Shown here: positions 18,957 through 28,278 of the stretch, piece by piece
How the letters are laid out: each line of letters begins with the position of its first letter
Numbering within the stretch: the stretch's first letter is position 1
DNA from: Pandoraea anapnoica
GTDB taxonomy: Bacteria; Pseudomonadota; Gammaproteobacteria; Burkholderiales; Burkholderiaceae
Direction of reading: 5' to 3'
NCBI RefSeq assembly: GCF_902459765.1
Contig: NZ_CABPSP010000006.1
Span: forward strand, 216,995-280,994
DNA: 64,000 bases
Translations under genes and position numbers: made by a program
Notes under the pieces: generated by a model
The model's input: the letters and a program-made list of their open reading frames with translations, nothing else
Told to the model about the DNA's origin: nothing
The model's database searches: none

Positions 18957-21029
18957 ATGGATACGATACGCGATGCTTCCGAAAAGGAAGCGCGACGCAC
19001 GGCCGCTGCCACGGCTGTGGACCTCAAACTGCACACCGAACTCGCTCAAAAGGTGAGTACGGCGATGGCGACGCAGACGCTGGAAACCGGTATCGACCGC
19101 TCGATCACGGCGCTGCTCGATCTGCAACAGGACGACGGTCACTGGCTGTTCGAACTGGAAGCCGATGCGACGATTCCGGCCGAGTACGTACTGCTGCGTC
19201 ACCATCTGGGCGAGAAGGTCGACGCCGAGCTCGAAGCGAAGATCGCTGTGTATCTGCGTCGCATTCAGGGCGAGCACGGCGGCTGGCCGCTGTTCCACAA
19301 CGGCAAGTTCGACATGAGCGCGAGCGTGAAGGCGTACTTCGCGCTCAAGATGATCGGCGAGCCGATCGATGCGCCGCACATGGTGCGCGCGCGCGAAGCC
19401 ATCATTTCGCGTGGCGGGGCGCAGAATTCGAACGTTTTCACGCGCATTTTGCTGGCGCTCTACGGCGTGCTCGAATGGAAGGCGGTGCCGATGATGCCCG
19501 TCGAAATCATGCTGCTGCCGCAGTGGTTCCCGTTCCATCTGTCGAAGGTCTCGTACTGGGCGCGCACGGTGATTGTGCCGTTGCTCGTGTTGCAGGCCAA
19601 GCGCCCGCTCGCGCGCAATCCGAAGGGCGTGACCATCGACGAACTGTTCATCGGCAGCCCTAAGGATGTTGGTCCGCCCAGGCGCGCCCCGCATCAGAGC
19701 CGCTTCTGGTTCACGTTCTTCTCGGGTGTCGATCACGTGCTGCGTGCGCTCGATCCGTTCTTCCCGAAGAAGCTGCGCGAGAAGTCGGTCAAGCGCGCGG
19801 TCGAGTTCGTGGAAGAGCGTCTGAACGGTGAAGACGGCCTCGGCGCGATTTATCCGGCGATGGCCAACGCCGTCATGATGTACGACGTGCTCGGTTACCC
19901 GGAAGATCATCCGAGTCGGGCGATTGCCCGCAAGTCGGTCGAGAAGCTGGTGACGCCGGCCGATCACGAGACGTACGTGCAGCCGTGTCTGTCGCCGGTG
20001 TGGGACACCGCGCTTTCGGCCCATGCGTTGCTGGAAACCGGCGACAAGCGCGCTATCGAACTGGCGGGCAAGGGGCTGGAATGGCTCATCCCGTTGCAGA
20101 TTCTCGATGTGCGTGGCGACTGGATCTCGCGCCGTCCGAACGTGCGTCCGGGGGGCTGGGCCTTCCAATTCGCGAATCCGCACTATCCGGACGTGGACGA
20201 CACGGCCGTGGTCGCCATGGCCATGGACCGCTACGAGAAGCTCGCTGGCACCTTCGAGAACGACAAGGTCGATGCGAGCGCGCGTCCGATGCGTCATGCG
20301 ATCGATCGCGGCACGGAGTGGGTCATCGGCATGCAGAGCAGCAACGGTGGCTGGGGCGCATTCGAGCCGGAAAACACGCATCTGTACCTGAACAACATTC
20401 CGTTCTCGGACCACGGTGCGCTGCTCGATCCGCCGACGGTGGACGTCTCTGCGCGCTGTCTGTCGATGCTCGCGCAATTGCCGCAGTCGCCTGAGCGCCG
20501 TGCGTCGGCCGATCTGGCGCTGAAATACATCCTCGACGATCAGGAAGCCGACGGTAGCTGGTACGGCCGCTGGGGCATGAATTTTGTGTACGGTACGTGG
20601 TCGGCGATGTGCGGTCTGGCTGCGGCGGGTATTTTGCCGGAACACCCGGCGATGGCCCGTGCTGCGCAGTGGCTACTCTCGATCCAGAACGCCGACGGCG
20701 GCTGGGGCGAGGACGGCGACAGCTACAAGCTCGAATACAAGGGCTATGAAGCCGCACCAAGCACGTCGTCGCAAACGGCCTGGGCCCTGCTCGGGCTGAT
20801 GGCGGCGGGCAAGGCCGATCATCCGGCGGTCAAGCGCGGTGTCGATTACCTTCTGAACACGCAGAACGACGAAGGGCTGTGGGACGAGGAACTGTACACC
20901 GCGACGGGCTTCCCGCGCGTGTTCTATCTCCGCTACCACGGCTATCGCAAGTTCTTCCCGCTGTGGGCGCTCGCGCGTTTCCGTAATCTGACGGTGCGCA
21001 ACGACTGCCCGGTGCCTTGCGGGATGTAA
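18957..21029 (+). CDS. shc: Squalene-hopene cyclase
   Basis: A 690-residue cyclase that folds squalene into hopene/hopanol at the membrane. The catalytic acid motif DVDD is at 412-415. Several QW repeats are visible (for example QQDDGHWLFELE, QSSNGGWGAFEPEN, QNADGGWGEDGD, QNDEGLWDEE), as is the C-terminal FPRVFYLRYHGYRKFFPLWAL split in the family pattern. The N-terminal extension before the first QW motif is about 45 residues. Length is normal for the family. Confidence 0.97.
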   Translation: MDTIRDASEKEARRTAAATAVDLKLHTELAQKVSTAMATQTLETGIDRSITALLDLQQDDGHWLFELEADATIPAEYVLLRHHLGEKVDAELEAKIAVYLRRIQGEHGGWPLFHNGKFDMSASVKAYFALKMIGEPIDAPHMVRAREAIISRGGAQNSNVFTRILLALYGVLEWKAVPMMPVEIMLLPQWFPFHLSKVSYWARTVIVPLLVLQAKRPLARNPKGVTIDELFIGSPKDVGPPRRAPHQSRFWFTFFSGVDHVLRALDPFFPKKLREKSVKRAVEFVEERLNGEDGLGAIYPAMANAVMMYDVLGYPEDHPSRAIARKSVEKLVTPADHETYVQPCLSPVWDTALSAHALLETGDKRAIELAGKGLEWLIPLQILDVRGDWISRRPNVRPGGWAFQFANPHYPDVDDTAVVAMAMDRYEKLAGTFENDKVDASARPMRHAIDRGTEWVIGMQSSNGGWGAFEPENTHLYLNNIPFSDHGALLDPPTVDVSARCLSMLAQLPQSPERRASADLALKYILDDQEADGSWYGRWGMNFVYGTWSAMCGLAAAGILPEHPAMARAAQWLLSIQNADGGWGEDGDSYKLEYKGYEAAPSTSSQTAWALLGLMAAGKADHPAVKRGVDYLLNTQNDEGLWDEELYTATGFPRVFYLRYHGYRKFFPLWALARFRNLTVRNDCPVPCGM

Positions 21030-21147
21030 GCACGTCACATCGACGCACATCGCCTGCTTCAGGTATCGTCGCCCCGGCATCGACCGTTTTCGCGTTGATC
21101 GTCGGGGCGATTCGTTTTGTTGTCATCCCCATCCCATAAGGAAGTGC

Positions 21148-21843
21148 ATGAGCCAGCCCATCATCGTCGTGACCGGTATGCCGTTCGAGGCCCGCATCGC
21201 CAAGGGGGAAGGCGTGCGTGTGGTCTGCGCGCAGAACGCCACGCTGGCGGCGGAGCTGGAGGCTGTCATCGCCTCAGAGGGCGCGCGCGGGCTGGTGAGC
21301 TTCGGCACTGCGGGCGGGCTGATTCCCGGCGTGAAGCCGGGGCAGTGGATCATTGCGCACAAGGTGCTCGACATGCCACAGCAGGCCCGTGAGTCCGTCA
21401 CGTCGATCCCGTGGGCCGAAGCGCTGCTTCGTGCGTTGCCGGCCGCACTACGGGCCGATCTGGCCGGGGTGACGGCACCGGTGGTGATGGCGGAGGACAA
21501 GGCGGCGCTGTTTCGCGAGAGCGGGGCGGCGGCGGCCGACATGGAGTCGCATATCGTCGCGCGCGTGGCACAGAGGCATGGGTTGCCGTTCGTGGTGGCG
21601 CGCGTGGTGATCGATCCCGCAGAGCGCTCGTTGCCCCCGGCGGCGCTCGCCGGTATGCGGCCCGATGGCTCGGTGAATTTGCTTGGCGTGCTGGGATCGC
21701 TTGCGAAAAACCCGCTGCAACTACCGGCATTGCTTCGCGTGGGGAAGGACGCGGGACACGCGAAGGATGCGATGCGCCACGGACGTCAGGTTATTGCGCT
21801 GCGACTCGGGGAAGGGTTTGGTGCGGTGGCGGCAGGGATTTGA
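21148..21843 (+). CDS. hpnG: Hopanoid-associated phosphorylase/nucleosidase HpnG
   Basis: A 231-residue member of the purine nucleoside phosphorylase/nucleosidase superfamily. VVTGMPFEARIAKGEG, FGTAGGLIPGVKPGQ and ADMESHIVARVAQRHGLPF (catalytic Glu region) support the call. HpnG releases adenine from adenosylhopane on the way to bacteriohopanetetrol, after HpnH adds the adenosyl group. It lies 118 bases downstream of shc in the same direction. Confidence 0.9.
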   Translation: MSQPIIVVTGMPFEARIAKGEGVRVVCAQNATLAAELEAVIASEGARGLVSFGTAGGLIPGVKPGQWIIAHKVLDMPQQARESVTSIPWAEALLRALPAALRADLAGVTAPVVMAEDKAALFRESGAAAADMESHIVARVAQRHGLPFVVARVVIDPAERSLPPAALAGMRPDGSVNLLGVLGSLAKNPLQLPALLRVGKDAGHAKDAMRHGRQVIALRLGEGFGAVAAGI

Positions 21844-21894
21844 CGTCTGTTCTCGCGCGCCTGATGACAGTCGCCGTAGGTAAATCGGAAAAAA

Positions 21895-21910
21895 CTGTCA
21901 ACGTTGACAG
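21895..21910 (+). promoter_or_regulatory. Lux-box-like palindrome in front of the lectin gene
   Basis: CTGTCAACGTTGACAG is a perfect 16-bp palindrome that fits the CTG-N10-CAG core of LuxR/LuxI-type quorum-sensing boxes. Its right arm contains TTGACA (21904-21909), a consensus -35. Two -10 candidates follow: TATTGC at 21927-21932 (17-base spacing) and TAGATT at 21934-21939. With the second, the palindrome would be centred about 42 bases upstream of the transcript start, the classical activating position. Binding by a LuxR protein is inferred. Confidence 0.55.
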
Positions 21911-22028
21911 GTGCCCGAACGCCATTTATTGCCTAGATTGAAGTTAGCTTCCTCTCTCGGATGTCTTGACGCTCTACCGGTGTTTGAAGCAAGCCAGCGA
22001 GGTCTTCAGTCATGACGCGGAATACAAG

Positions 22029-22292
22029 ATGCGTCTTGTGAGCAATCCAGAGCAGTGCCTGACGGTGAAAAGTGATGATCGGGTCGGTATGGAAGCATGC
22101 GCAAATACAGGCCGACAACAGTGGTTGAGGGTGCGTAGAACGAGCGCCTACTTCAATCCGGGAACGGGCCGACGCCTCGACCTCCAGATCAATGCCGTCG
22201 TGGATGCACCGATTCGGGTGTTCAAGTGCACGGGCAATGAGTTCCGGCAGTGGACATTACTTTGTCAAATGTCAGGGGGCGATCATGTTTAA
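22029..22292 (+). CDS. Small R-type (ricin B-like) lectin-fold protein
   Basis: An 87-residue product from ATG 22029; a TTG start at 21966 would add 21 residues. Two beta-trefoil subdomains are visible: VSNPEQCLTVKSD...GRQQW, then FNPGTGRRLDL...IRVFKCTGNEFRQWTLL, each with the Cys/LD/QxW pattern of R-type lectins. Only two of the usual three lobes are present. No signal peptide is seen. Base composition is clearly lower in GC than the flanking hpn genes, suggesting acquisition. The 3' end overlaps the next ORF by eight bases. Carbohydrate binding is inferred from the fold. Confidence 0.55.
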   Translation: MRLVSNPEQCLTVKSDDRVGMEACANTGRQQWLRVRRTSAYFNPGTGRRLDLQINAVVDAPIRVFKCTGNEFRQWTLLCQMSGGDHV

Positions 22293-22575
22293 AGTTACTG
22301 AAGTAACAGCGATGAAGCAAGTGTCTGACGAAGATGTCTGCATCTCGATTACAGGCGAGGGATTCGCAACGGTTACGGCCGTCTACTTCGTGCATTTGCC
22401 AACGTCGAAGATGGTGTACGCGAGCAGCTTCAAGATAGTCGATGACAAACAGGTTGATGCGGTGGTTCCAAAATTCACCACAGCCCCGATGAGAGCGTAC
22501 GTCCACGCCGACGTCCCTTTTGACGGGCAAGTCTTGCAGGCAGTTGGGTTCGCTCAGTTCCTCTACATCGTCTGA
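22285..22575 (+). CDS. Small IPT/TIG-like beta-sandwich protein
   Basis: A 96-residue product from ATG 22285, with AGGGGGC about six bases upstream. The pattern ISITGEGFATVTAVYF ... FKIVDDKQVDAVVPKF resembles the IPT/TIG immunoglobulin-like fold (xxITGxGF, then xVVSDTxIxAxVP). It overlaps the lectin ORF and is probably translated with it, so the two may form one adhesin-like unit. Low GC, like the lectin. The family assignment is by eye only. Confidence 0.55.
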   Translation: MFKVTEVTAMKQVSDEDVCISITGEGFATVTAVYFVHLPTSKMVYASSFKIVDDKQVDAVVPKFTTAPMRAYVHADVPFDGQVLQAVGFAQFLYIV

Positions 22576-22710
22576 CAGCCAGGCAAGACTTCAATGCCTT
22601 CTCGTTCGCTGCTGGGCACGCAGGTCGATCGATGCGAAACGCTCATGACTTCTGTGAGATGAGTGGCGACGTCGGCGTTGGCCGCCATCGCCTCTCGGAT
22701 TCGTCCGAAT

Positions 22711-23913
22711 TCAAACGTCCGACGATTGCTGGCCGCGCGCCTGCGCACGGCCCTTCCACATGCCGCCGCGACCGCGCCAGTGTTGCAGCGCCGAGTCGAA
22801 CGTGAAGACGGTATAGAGCGCGGCCACAAGCGGCAGCATCGGACCGAAGCTCGACGGCTGACGGTAGAAGCGCAGCATCGGCAGGTACGAAATCGTCATC
22901 GCGATCCACGCAAAGAGGCCCAGCCACTGGCCGATGCCCGAACCGAAGATCGTCATGACCGGCGGCACGATGAAGGTCAGCAGCAACGAGAGGATCGTGC
23001 CTGCCAGCAGCACCGGCGAGTATTGCAACTGCGCGTAAGCCGTGCGCGACACCATCTTGCGAATCTCGCCGAGGTTGTCGTACGGACGCACGCTCACGGC
23101 ACGCTCCGTCAGTCCCAGCCAGATCGGACCTTGCTTCTTGAGCATGCGTCCCATAGCGCAGTCGTCGATGATCTCGTCGCGAATCGCTTCGATGCCGCCA
23201 CCGGCTTCGAGCGACGGCCGATGAATCAGCATGCAGCCACCGGCGGCGGCGGCCATCTTCTTCTTCGGATCGTTGACCCAGGCGAACGGGTACAGCATCT
23301 GGAAGAACAGCACGAATGCCGGAATCAGCGTGCGCTCGAACCATGCCGTGCAACGCAGCTTCGCCATGAGTGAGACGAGCACGCGGTTATCGCCCGTCGC
23401 TCGCGTCACCAGACGGCGCACGTTGTCGGGCGAATGCGCGATGTCGGCGTCTGTGTGCAGCAGGTATTCGGGGCGGATGCCGTCGTCGTTGGTCGCTACA
23501 TCGCTCGCGAACGCTACGCCCTGACGCACAGCCCACATCTTGCCGGTCCAGCCACCGGGCAGCGGTTGGCCCGAGAGGACATCCACGCGACGCGTCAGGC
23601 CGTCGGCGGCGGCCCGGGCTGCGGCTTCACGGGCGAGGTCCGCCGTGCCGTCGCTGCTCTGATCGTCGACGACGACGATGCGCAGGCGTCCCGCGTAATC
23701 CTGACGGCAAAGCGACTCGACCACCTGACCGATCGATTCGGCCTCGTTGCGCGCCGGAATGACGACGGCAACGGCAGGCCACACGGCCGGGGCGGGCAGA
23801 CGGTCTTCGTTCAGATCGTCGCGCTCACGCGCACGCCAGAAATCGCCTTGCGAGATCAGCAGGTAGATCCAGATGGCCAGCGATAACGCGGCGATCCAGG
23901 CCAAAACAGTCAT
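22711..23913 (-). CDS. hpnB: Hopanoid-associated glycosyltransferase HpnB
   Basis: A 400-residue family 2 glycosyltransferase. A membrane helix at 3-22 is followed by the GT-A domain (VVIPARNEAESIGQVVESL, VVVDDQSSDGTADLA, the metal-binding HTDADIAHSP) and by three to four C-terminal helices (about 305-375). It is placed in the hopanoid pathway by family and context; its sugar and acceptor are unresolved. Its start overlaps the hpnA stop by four bases. Confidence 0.9.
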   Translation of the reverse strand: MTVLAWIAALSLAIWIYLLISQGDFWRARERDDLNEDRLPAPAVWPAVAVVIPARNEAESIGQVVESLCRQDYAGRLRIVVVDDQSSDGTADLAREAAARAAADGLTRRVDVLSGQPLPGGWTGKMWAVRQGVAFASDVATNDDGIRPEYLLHTDADIAHSPDNVRRLVTRATGDNRVLVSLMAKLRCTAWFERTLIPAFVLFFQMLYPFAWVNDPKKKMAAAAGGCMLIHRPSLEAGGGIEAIRDEIIDDCAMGRMLKKQGPIWLGLTERAVSVRPYDNLGEIRKMVSRTAYAQLQYSPVLLAGTILSLLLTFIVPPVMTIFGSGIGQWLGLFAWIAMTISYLPMLRFYRQPSSFGPMLPLVAALYTVFTFDSALQHWRGRGGMWKGRAQARGQQSSDV

Positions 23914-24905
23914 GAGAGATATCCGGCAGAACCAAACCAGGCGAGCGCGTCGCGCAGACCTTCGGGATAGGCGCGGGCGGTGTAGCCCAGCTCGCGTTTG
24001 GCCTTCTCCGAGGAGAAGAACATGTGATAACGCGACATCTTCAGGCCGTCGACCGTGACAAACGGCTCGCGGCCGGTGAAGCGCGCCACGCCCTGTGCGG
24101 CCATCGCGAGCGGATACAGCGGCCAGCGCGGCAGGGCGATCTTCGGCGCTTTGCGTCCGACCATGCCAGCGATGCTGGCGAGCATGTCGCGCAGCAGCAC
24201 GTCGTCGCCGCCGAGAATGTAGCGCTCGCCGATGCGCCCACGTTCAAGCGCCAGCAAGTGGCCTTCGGCGCAGTCGTCGACGTGCACGAGATTGAGGCCC
24301 GTATCGACGAACGCTGGAATCTTGCCTTGCGCGGCTTCGACGATGATGCGCCCGGTGGGCGTGGGCTTGATGTCGCGTGGCCCGATGGGCGTGGACGGAT
24401 TGACGATCACGGCGGGCAGGCCATCGTTCGCAATCATGCGCTCGACCAGACGTTCGGCCGCGACCTTGCTGCGCTTGTACACGCCGATGGTCGTGGCTTC
24501 TTCGTTCGGGGAGGTTTCGTCGACAGGGCCGGTGGCGTCGTGCACTCGCAGCGTAGCAACGCTGCTGGTGTACACCACACGTTCGACGCCTGCACGCAGC
24601 GCGGCTTCCATGACCGTGCGCGTGCCGTCGATATTGGCCCGCATGATGTCGTTGGGATCTTTCGCCCAGAGGCGGTAGTCGGCGGCCACGTGGAGCAGGG
24701 CGTCCACACCGGTGAGCGCGCGCTGCATCGATGCCGCGTCGCGCATGTCGCCTTCCACGACCTCGACAGGCAGGTCGGCGAGGTTCGCCCGGGGGCTGGT
24801 GCCGCGCACCAGCAGGCGAACCTCATGACCGCGCGCGAGCGCCGTACGTGCTACCGCAGAACCGACGAACCCGGAGGCGCCGGTGACCAGCACTCGCGAC
24901 GGCAT
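23910..24905 (-). CDS. hpnA: Hopanoid-associated NAD-dependent epimerase HpnA
   Basis: A 331-residue extended short-chain dehydrogenase. It has a Rossmann motif VTGASGFVGSAVAR, the SSVATL strand, the catalytic YKRSK and a substrate domain to about 325. It is a nucleotide-sugar epimerase/reductase-like member found in hopanoid loci. It abuts hpnH directly (stop and start adjacent) and overlaps hpnB, so the three are one transcript. Confidence 0.9.
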   Translation of the reverse strand: MPSRVLVTGASGFVGSAVARTALARGHEVRLLVRGTSPRANLADLPVEVVEGDMRDAASMQRALTGVDALLHVAADYRLWAKDPNDIMRANIDGTRTVMEAALRAGVERVVYTSSVATLRVHDATGPVDETSPNEEATTIGVYKRSKVAAERLVERMIANDGLPAVIVNPSTPIGPRDIKPTPTGRIIVEAAQGKIPAFVDTGLNLVHVDDCAEGHLLALERGRIGERYILGGDDVLLRDMLASIAGMVGRKAPKIALPRWPLYPLAMAAQGVARFTGREPFVTVDGLKMSRYHMFFSSEKAKRELGYTARAYPEGLRDALAWFGSAGYLS

Positions 24906-26027
24906 TTACGCCTTGGCCCGGCGCAGTTCGTCGAGCTTGATCTCGACGTGCTTCGAGAACACGAACTCGGCCGGACGCTGCTTGGCGAACGAGATGTCGT
25001 CCGCCATCTTGCCTTCGGTACGCACACCCTTGAGGGCCACGCCGAGCGCACGCAGTGGGTGCGAGATGGTTTCGTTCACGGCCGTCGCTTCGAAGCCGCT
25101 GTGAACCATGCAGTCGGCGCACTTCTCGTAGTTGCCCACACCGTACTTGTCCCAGTCGGTGGTGTCCATCAGCTCCGTGTACGTCTTGGCATAGCCTTCG
25201 CCGAGCAGGTAGCACGGACGCTGCCAGCCGAACACCGTACGCGTCGGGTTACCCCACGGCGTGCAGTGGTACGAACGGTTACCAGCGAGGAAGTCCAGGA
25301 ACAGGCTCGACTGGCTGAACGTCCAGTTCTTGCCGCCGTTGCCGCGCTTGAGAATGTCGCGGAACAGTTGCTTGGTCTTCGAACGGTTCAGGAAGTGCTG
25401 CTGGTCCGGAGCGCGCTCGTAGGCGTAGCCCGGCGACACGGTGATACCGTCGAGGCCCAGGTCCTTCGTCGAATCGAAGAACTTGGCGACCTTTTCCGGA
25501 TCGGCGTTGTTGAACAGCGTGCAGTTGATGTTCACACGGAAGCCGCGCGACTTCGCCAGCTTGATGGCGGCCACGGCGCGGTCGTAAACGCCTTCCTGCG
25601 ACACGGCGGCGTCGTGCATTTCACGGTCGCCGTCGAGGTGGATCGACCACACGAAGAACGGGCTCGGCTCGTAATCGTCGATCTTCTTTTCGAGCAGCAG
25701 GGCATTCGTGCACAGATACACGAACTTCTTGCGCGCGATGATGCCCTTGACGATCTCCGGCATTTCTTTGTGCAGCAACGGCTCGCCGCCGGCGATCGAG
25801 ACGACCGGTGCGCCGCACTCGTCCACGGCGTCGAGCGAGTCTTTGAGCGAGACGCGCTGGTTCAGGATGGGATCCGGATAGTCGATCTTGCCGCAGCCCG
25901 AGCATGCCAGGTTGCAGCGGAAGAGCGGTTCGAGCATCAGCACCAGCGGGTAGCGCTTGTTGCCCTTGAAGCGTTGCTTCATCAGATAGGCGCCAACATA
26001 CGCCTGTTGCAGGAAGGGGATGGCCAA
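24906..26027 (-). CDS. hpnH: Adenosylhopane synthase HpnH (radical SAM)
   Basis: A 373-residue radical SAM enzyme adding the 5-prime-deoxyadenosyl group to diploptene. The cluster-binding CNLACSGC (CX3CX2C) is near residue 47. Further signatures are SIAGGEPLLH, a C-terminal Cys pair (EKCADCMVHSGFE) and family-typical text such as AIPFLQQAYVGAYLMKQRF. The start is TTG at 26027, preceded by AGGAG six bases away. The open frame extends further upstream but runs into ispH. Confidence 0.94.
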   Translation of the reverse strand: MAIPFLQQAYVGAYLMKQRFKGNKRYPLVLMLEPLFRCNLACSGCGKIDYPDPILNQRVSLKDSLDAVDECGAPVVSIAGGEPLLHKEMPEIVKGIIARKKFVYLCTNALLLEKKIDDYEPSPFFVWSIHLDGDREMHDAAVSQEGVYDRAVAAIKLAKSRGFRVNINCTLFNNADPEKVAKFFDSTKDLGLDGITVSPGYAYERAPDQQHFLNRSKTKQLFRDILKRGNGGKNWTFSQSSLFLDFLAGNRSYHCTPWGNPTRTVFGWQRPCYLLGEGYAKTYTELMDTTDWDKYGVGNYEKCADCMVHSGFEATAVNETISHPLRALGVALKGVRTEGKMADDISFAKQRPAEFVFSKHVEIKLDELRRAKA

Positions 26028-26050
26028 GTTCGGCTCCTGTTCGTATAGCG

Positions 26051-27010
26051 TTAGCCAGCGACCGCGTGGCGTGCGGCGACCGGCTCGTCTTTGGTCAATT
26101 CCGACGGCAAGCGGAACTGGATGGTTTCCTCGATGCCGTCCATGAGAGTCACTTCGACCGTGTCGATGCGACGCAGCGCATCGATCACGTCTTCGACCAT
26201 GCGCTCGGGCGCGGACGCCCCTGCGGTAATGCCGATGCGGGCTTTGCCGCGCACCCATTCCGGATTTACCTCGGAGCCGTCGGCCACGAGATAGCTCGGC
26301 AGCCCCATTTCGGAGCCGATTTCGCGCAGGCGGTTCGAGTTCGAGCTATTCGTCGCCCCGACCACGAGCAGTACGTCCACACGCTCGCACAGCTCGCGCA
26401 CGGCGGTCTGGCGATTCTGCGTGGCGTAGCAGATGTCTTTGGTGTTCGGGCCGACGATATTGGTAAAGCGACGTTGCAGCGCAGCAATGATACCGCGAGT
26501 CTCGTCGACCGACAGCGTGGTCTGCGTGACGTACGAGACCGGCGTGTCGATGGCGAGCGGCAGGGCGTCGACATCGGCCTCGGTCTGCACGAGGTGAACC
26601 GGACCGTCGATCTGGCCCATCGTCCCCTCGACTTCCGGGTGTCCGGCGTGACCGATCAGAATGACTTCGCGGCCAGCTGACACGTAGTTCTTGCCTTGAA
26701 TGTGCACCTTGGTGACGAGCGGGCAGGTGGCATTGAGCACCTTCAGACCGCGAATCTCCGCTTCCTGCTCGACGACGCGTGCGACGCCATGCGCGCTGAA
26801 AATGGTGACAGCGCCCGCAGGGGCTTCGGACAACTCGGCGATGAAGCGCGCACCCTTCGCCTTGAGCGAATCGACCACGTGTTTGTTATGGACGATCTCA
26901 TGGCGAACGTAGACCGGCGCACCGTATTTTTCCAGCGCACGCTCTACGATCTCGATGGCACGTATGACACCCGCACAAAACCCGCGGGGTTGGGCAAGTA
27001 AGACTTGCAT
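26051..27010 (-). CDS. ispH: 4-hydroxy-3-methylbut-2-enyl diphosphate reductase
   Basis: A 319-residue IspH (LytB), the last enzyme of the MEP pathway, making IPP and DMAPP. The three cluster cysteines are in GFCAGV (Cys12), NATCPLV and [10 protein letters not shown], and the catalytic Glu region is [10 protein letters not shown]. It lies 23 bases upstream of hpnH and leads the ispH-hpnH-hpnA-hpnB unit, tying precursor supply to hopanoid tailoring. A second housekeeping copy elsewhere is possible. Confidence 0.95.
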   Translation of the reverse strand: MQVLLAQPRGFCAGVIRAIEIVERALEKYGAPVYVRHEIVHNKHVVDSLKAKGARFIAELSEAPAGAVTIFSAHGVARVVEQEAEIRGLKVLNATCPLVTKVHIQGKNYVSAGREVILIGHAGHPEVEGTMGQIDGPVHLVQTEADVDALPLAIDTPVSYVTQTTLSVDETRGIIAALQRRFTNIVGPNTKDICYATQNRQTAVRELCERVDVLLVVGATNSSNSNRLREIGSEMGLPSYLVADGSEVNPEWVRGKARIGITAGASAPERMVEDVIDALRRIDTVEVTLMDGIEETIQFRLPSELTKDEPVAARHAVAG

Positions 27011-27370
27011 TCAGCTCTCCGGCTCAGGTCGGCCGGGATGGCGGTTTCTATCGGGTTTCCATGCGCCTGGGATCAAGGCGCGGTAGAGGGTACGAGGCCA
27101 GTTTCGATGGCAAATCGTACGCACCCGCGGGGGGACCGCCGTCCGGTCGTTTGACAAGCGACGATTGTAACCGCCGCCGCCAAATATTGCTGACGACCCC
27201 CGGTAGGAGAGCGTCGGCAAGTGTTGCATAAATGTTGACGAATCGGCGCTTATCTGGATAAGTTCTGCGCCGATTCTGCCGCCATTCCCCGGAAACATCG
27301 GAGAACGGTATTTCAATGCGCCCGGCTGGAAGCTGAAGGCCTCCGAGTAGTCCTGCTTAAGTTGTTGATT
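27011..27370. other. Intergenic region upstream of ispH
   Basis: About 360 bases between the ispH start and the hpnM stop. It must contain the ispH promoter. A plus-strand TTGACG...TAAGTT arrangement around 27235-27265 looks promoter-like but has no gene in that direction for about 1 kb. No terminator hairpin or coding ORF was found. Confidence 0.4.
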
Positions 27371-28021
27371 TTATTTGCCGAAACGCTCGTTCTTCTCGCG
27401 CAGGTAGGCGATCAGGCTGTCGATGCCCCCCTGAGCGATGCGCGCCTTGAACTGCGGCTGATACAACTGGATGAGCCAGGCGTTGGCCACGTTCTCGCCC
27501 ATCATGTTGATGTCGTAGATCTTCCAGCCCTTGTCGGTCTTCGTAAGACGGTAAGCGACCGACAGGTTGTCGCCCGTGCCGCTGACGGTCGCGCCGACTA
27601 CGACGTCGCTGCTATTCGCCGTGAGTTTCGCGGGATCGAACTTGAACGTCAGGTCGTTGCCGCGCACTTGCGAGAGTTGCAGCGCAAAGGTGTTCACGAG
27701 CAGTTGCTGGAACTGTTCGAAGACCTGCTGTTGCTGGGTGGACGTGGCGGCATCGAAGGCCTTGGGGCCGACCGCAAAGCGCGTGGTGCGCAGGAAGTCG
27801 GCATACGGCAGGAAGTCGCGGGCGACGACGCGCGCCGTGGCGGTGACATCACCGGTCTTGGCCGCCGGATCGGCCTTCACGCCCTTGACGACCGTCTCGA
27901 CGGCCGTCTTCACCATGTCGTTCGGATTGGCGCTTGCCTGGGCCCAGGCACTGGATACGGTCGCTACGCTGCCGATACCGCTCAATGCAACGGCAGCCAC
28001 CGTCATCAGGAATTTATTCAT
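27371..28021 (-). CDS. hpnM: Hopanoid-associated MlaC/toluene-tolerance protein HpnM
   Basis: A 216-residue periplasmic lipid-binding protein of the MlaC/Ttg2D family. A signal peptide (about 1-27, ending SAWA-Q) is followed by the helical/beta pocket domain with FLPYADFLRTTRF, LSVAYRLTKTDKGWKIYDINMMGEN split over two strands, and the C-terminal GGIDSLIAYLREKN. The start at MNKFLM was chosen because it gives a proper signal peptide. It probably shuttles hopanoids or phospholipids across the periplasm, with HpnN as its membrane partner. Confidence 0.9.
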   Translation of the reverse strand: MNKFLMTVAAVALSGIGSVATVSSAWAQASANPNDMVKTAVETVVKGVKADPAAKTGDVTATARVVARDFLPYADFLRTTRFAVGPKAFDAATSTQQQQVFEQFQQLLVNTFALQLSQVRGNDLTFKFDPAKLTANSSDVVVGATVSGTGDNLSVAYRLTKTDKGWKIYDINMMGENVANAWLIQLYQPQFKARIAQGGIDSLIAYLREKNERFGK

Positions 28022-28278
28022 GCCAGCTTGTCTGAATAGGTTGGATTCGGGGGTAGGCCGTAGTGTAGTGCACGTGACGCACACCCGGCCCCTGTATACT
28101 GCTGCGATTTTGTAAATTCACTGTTCACTGCGCATTCTCCGGGCTGATCGACGCACTTTCTCCGCGATTGGTTCCTGATTGCCGCCAATGTTTAACCTTT
28201 CGTTACGTGTTGATGGGGGGCGGCGGGCTATGCGTCGGACGTCACAGTGAGACTCCCACTTTCTTCCGGAACCGCTTC

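Noticed and set aside
24024-26048. A 674-codon plus-strand frame across hpnA and hpnH
   Set aside because: Spans two genes that are well supported on the minus strand; no domain or start signal.
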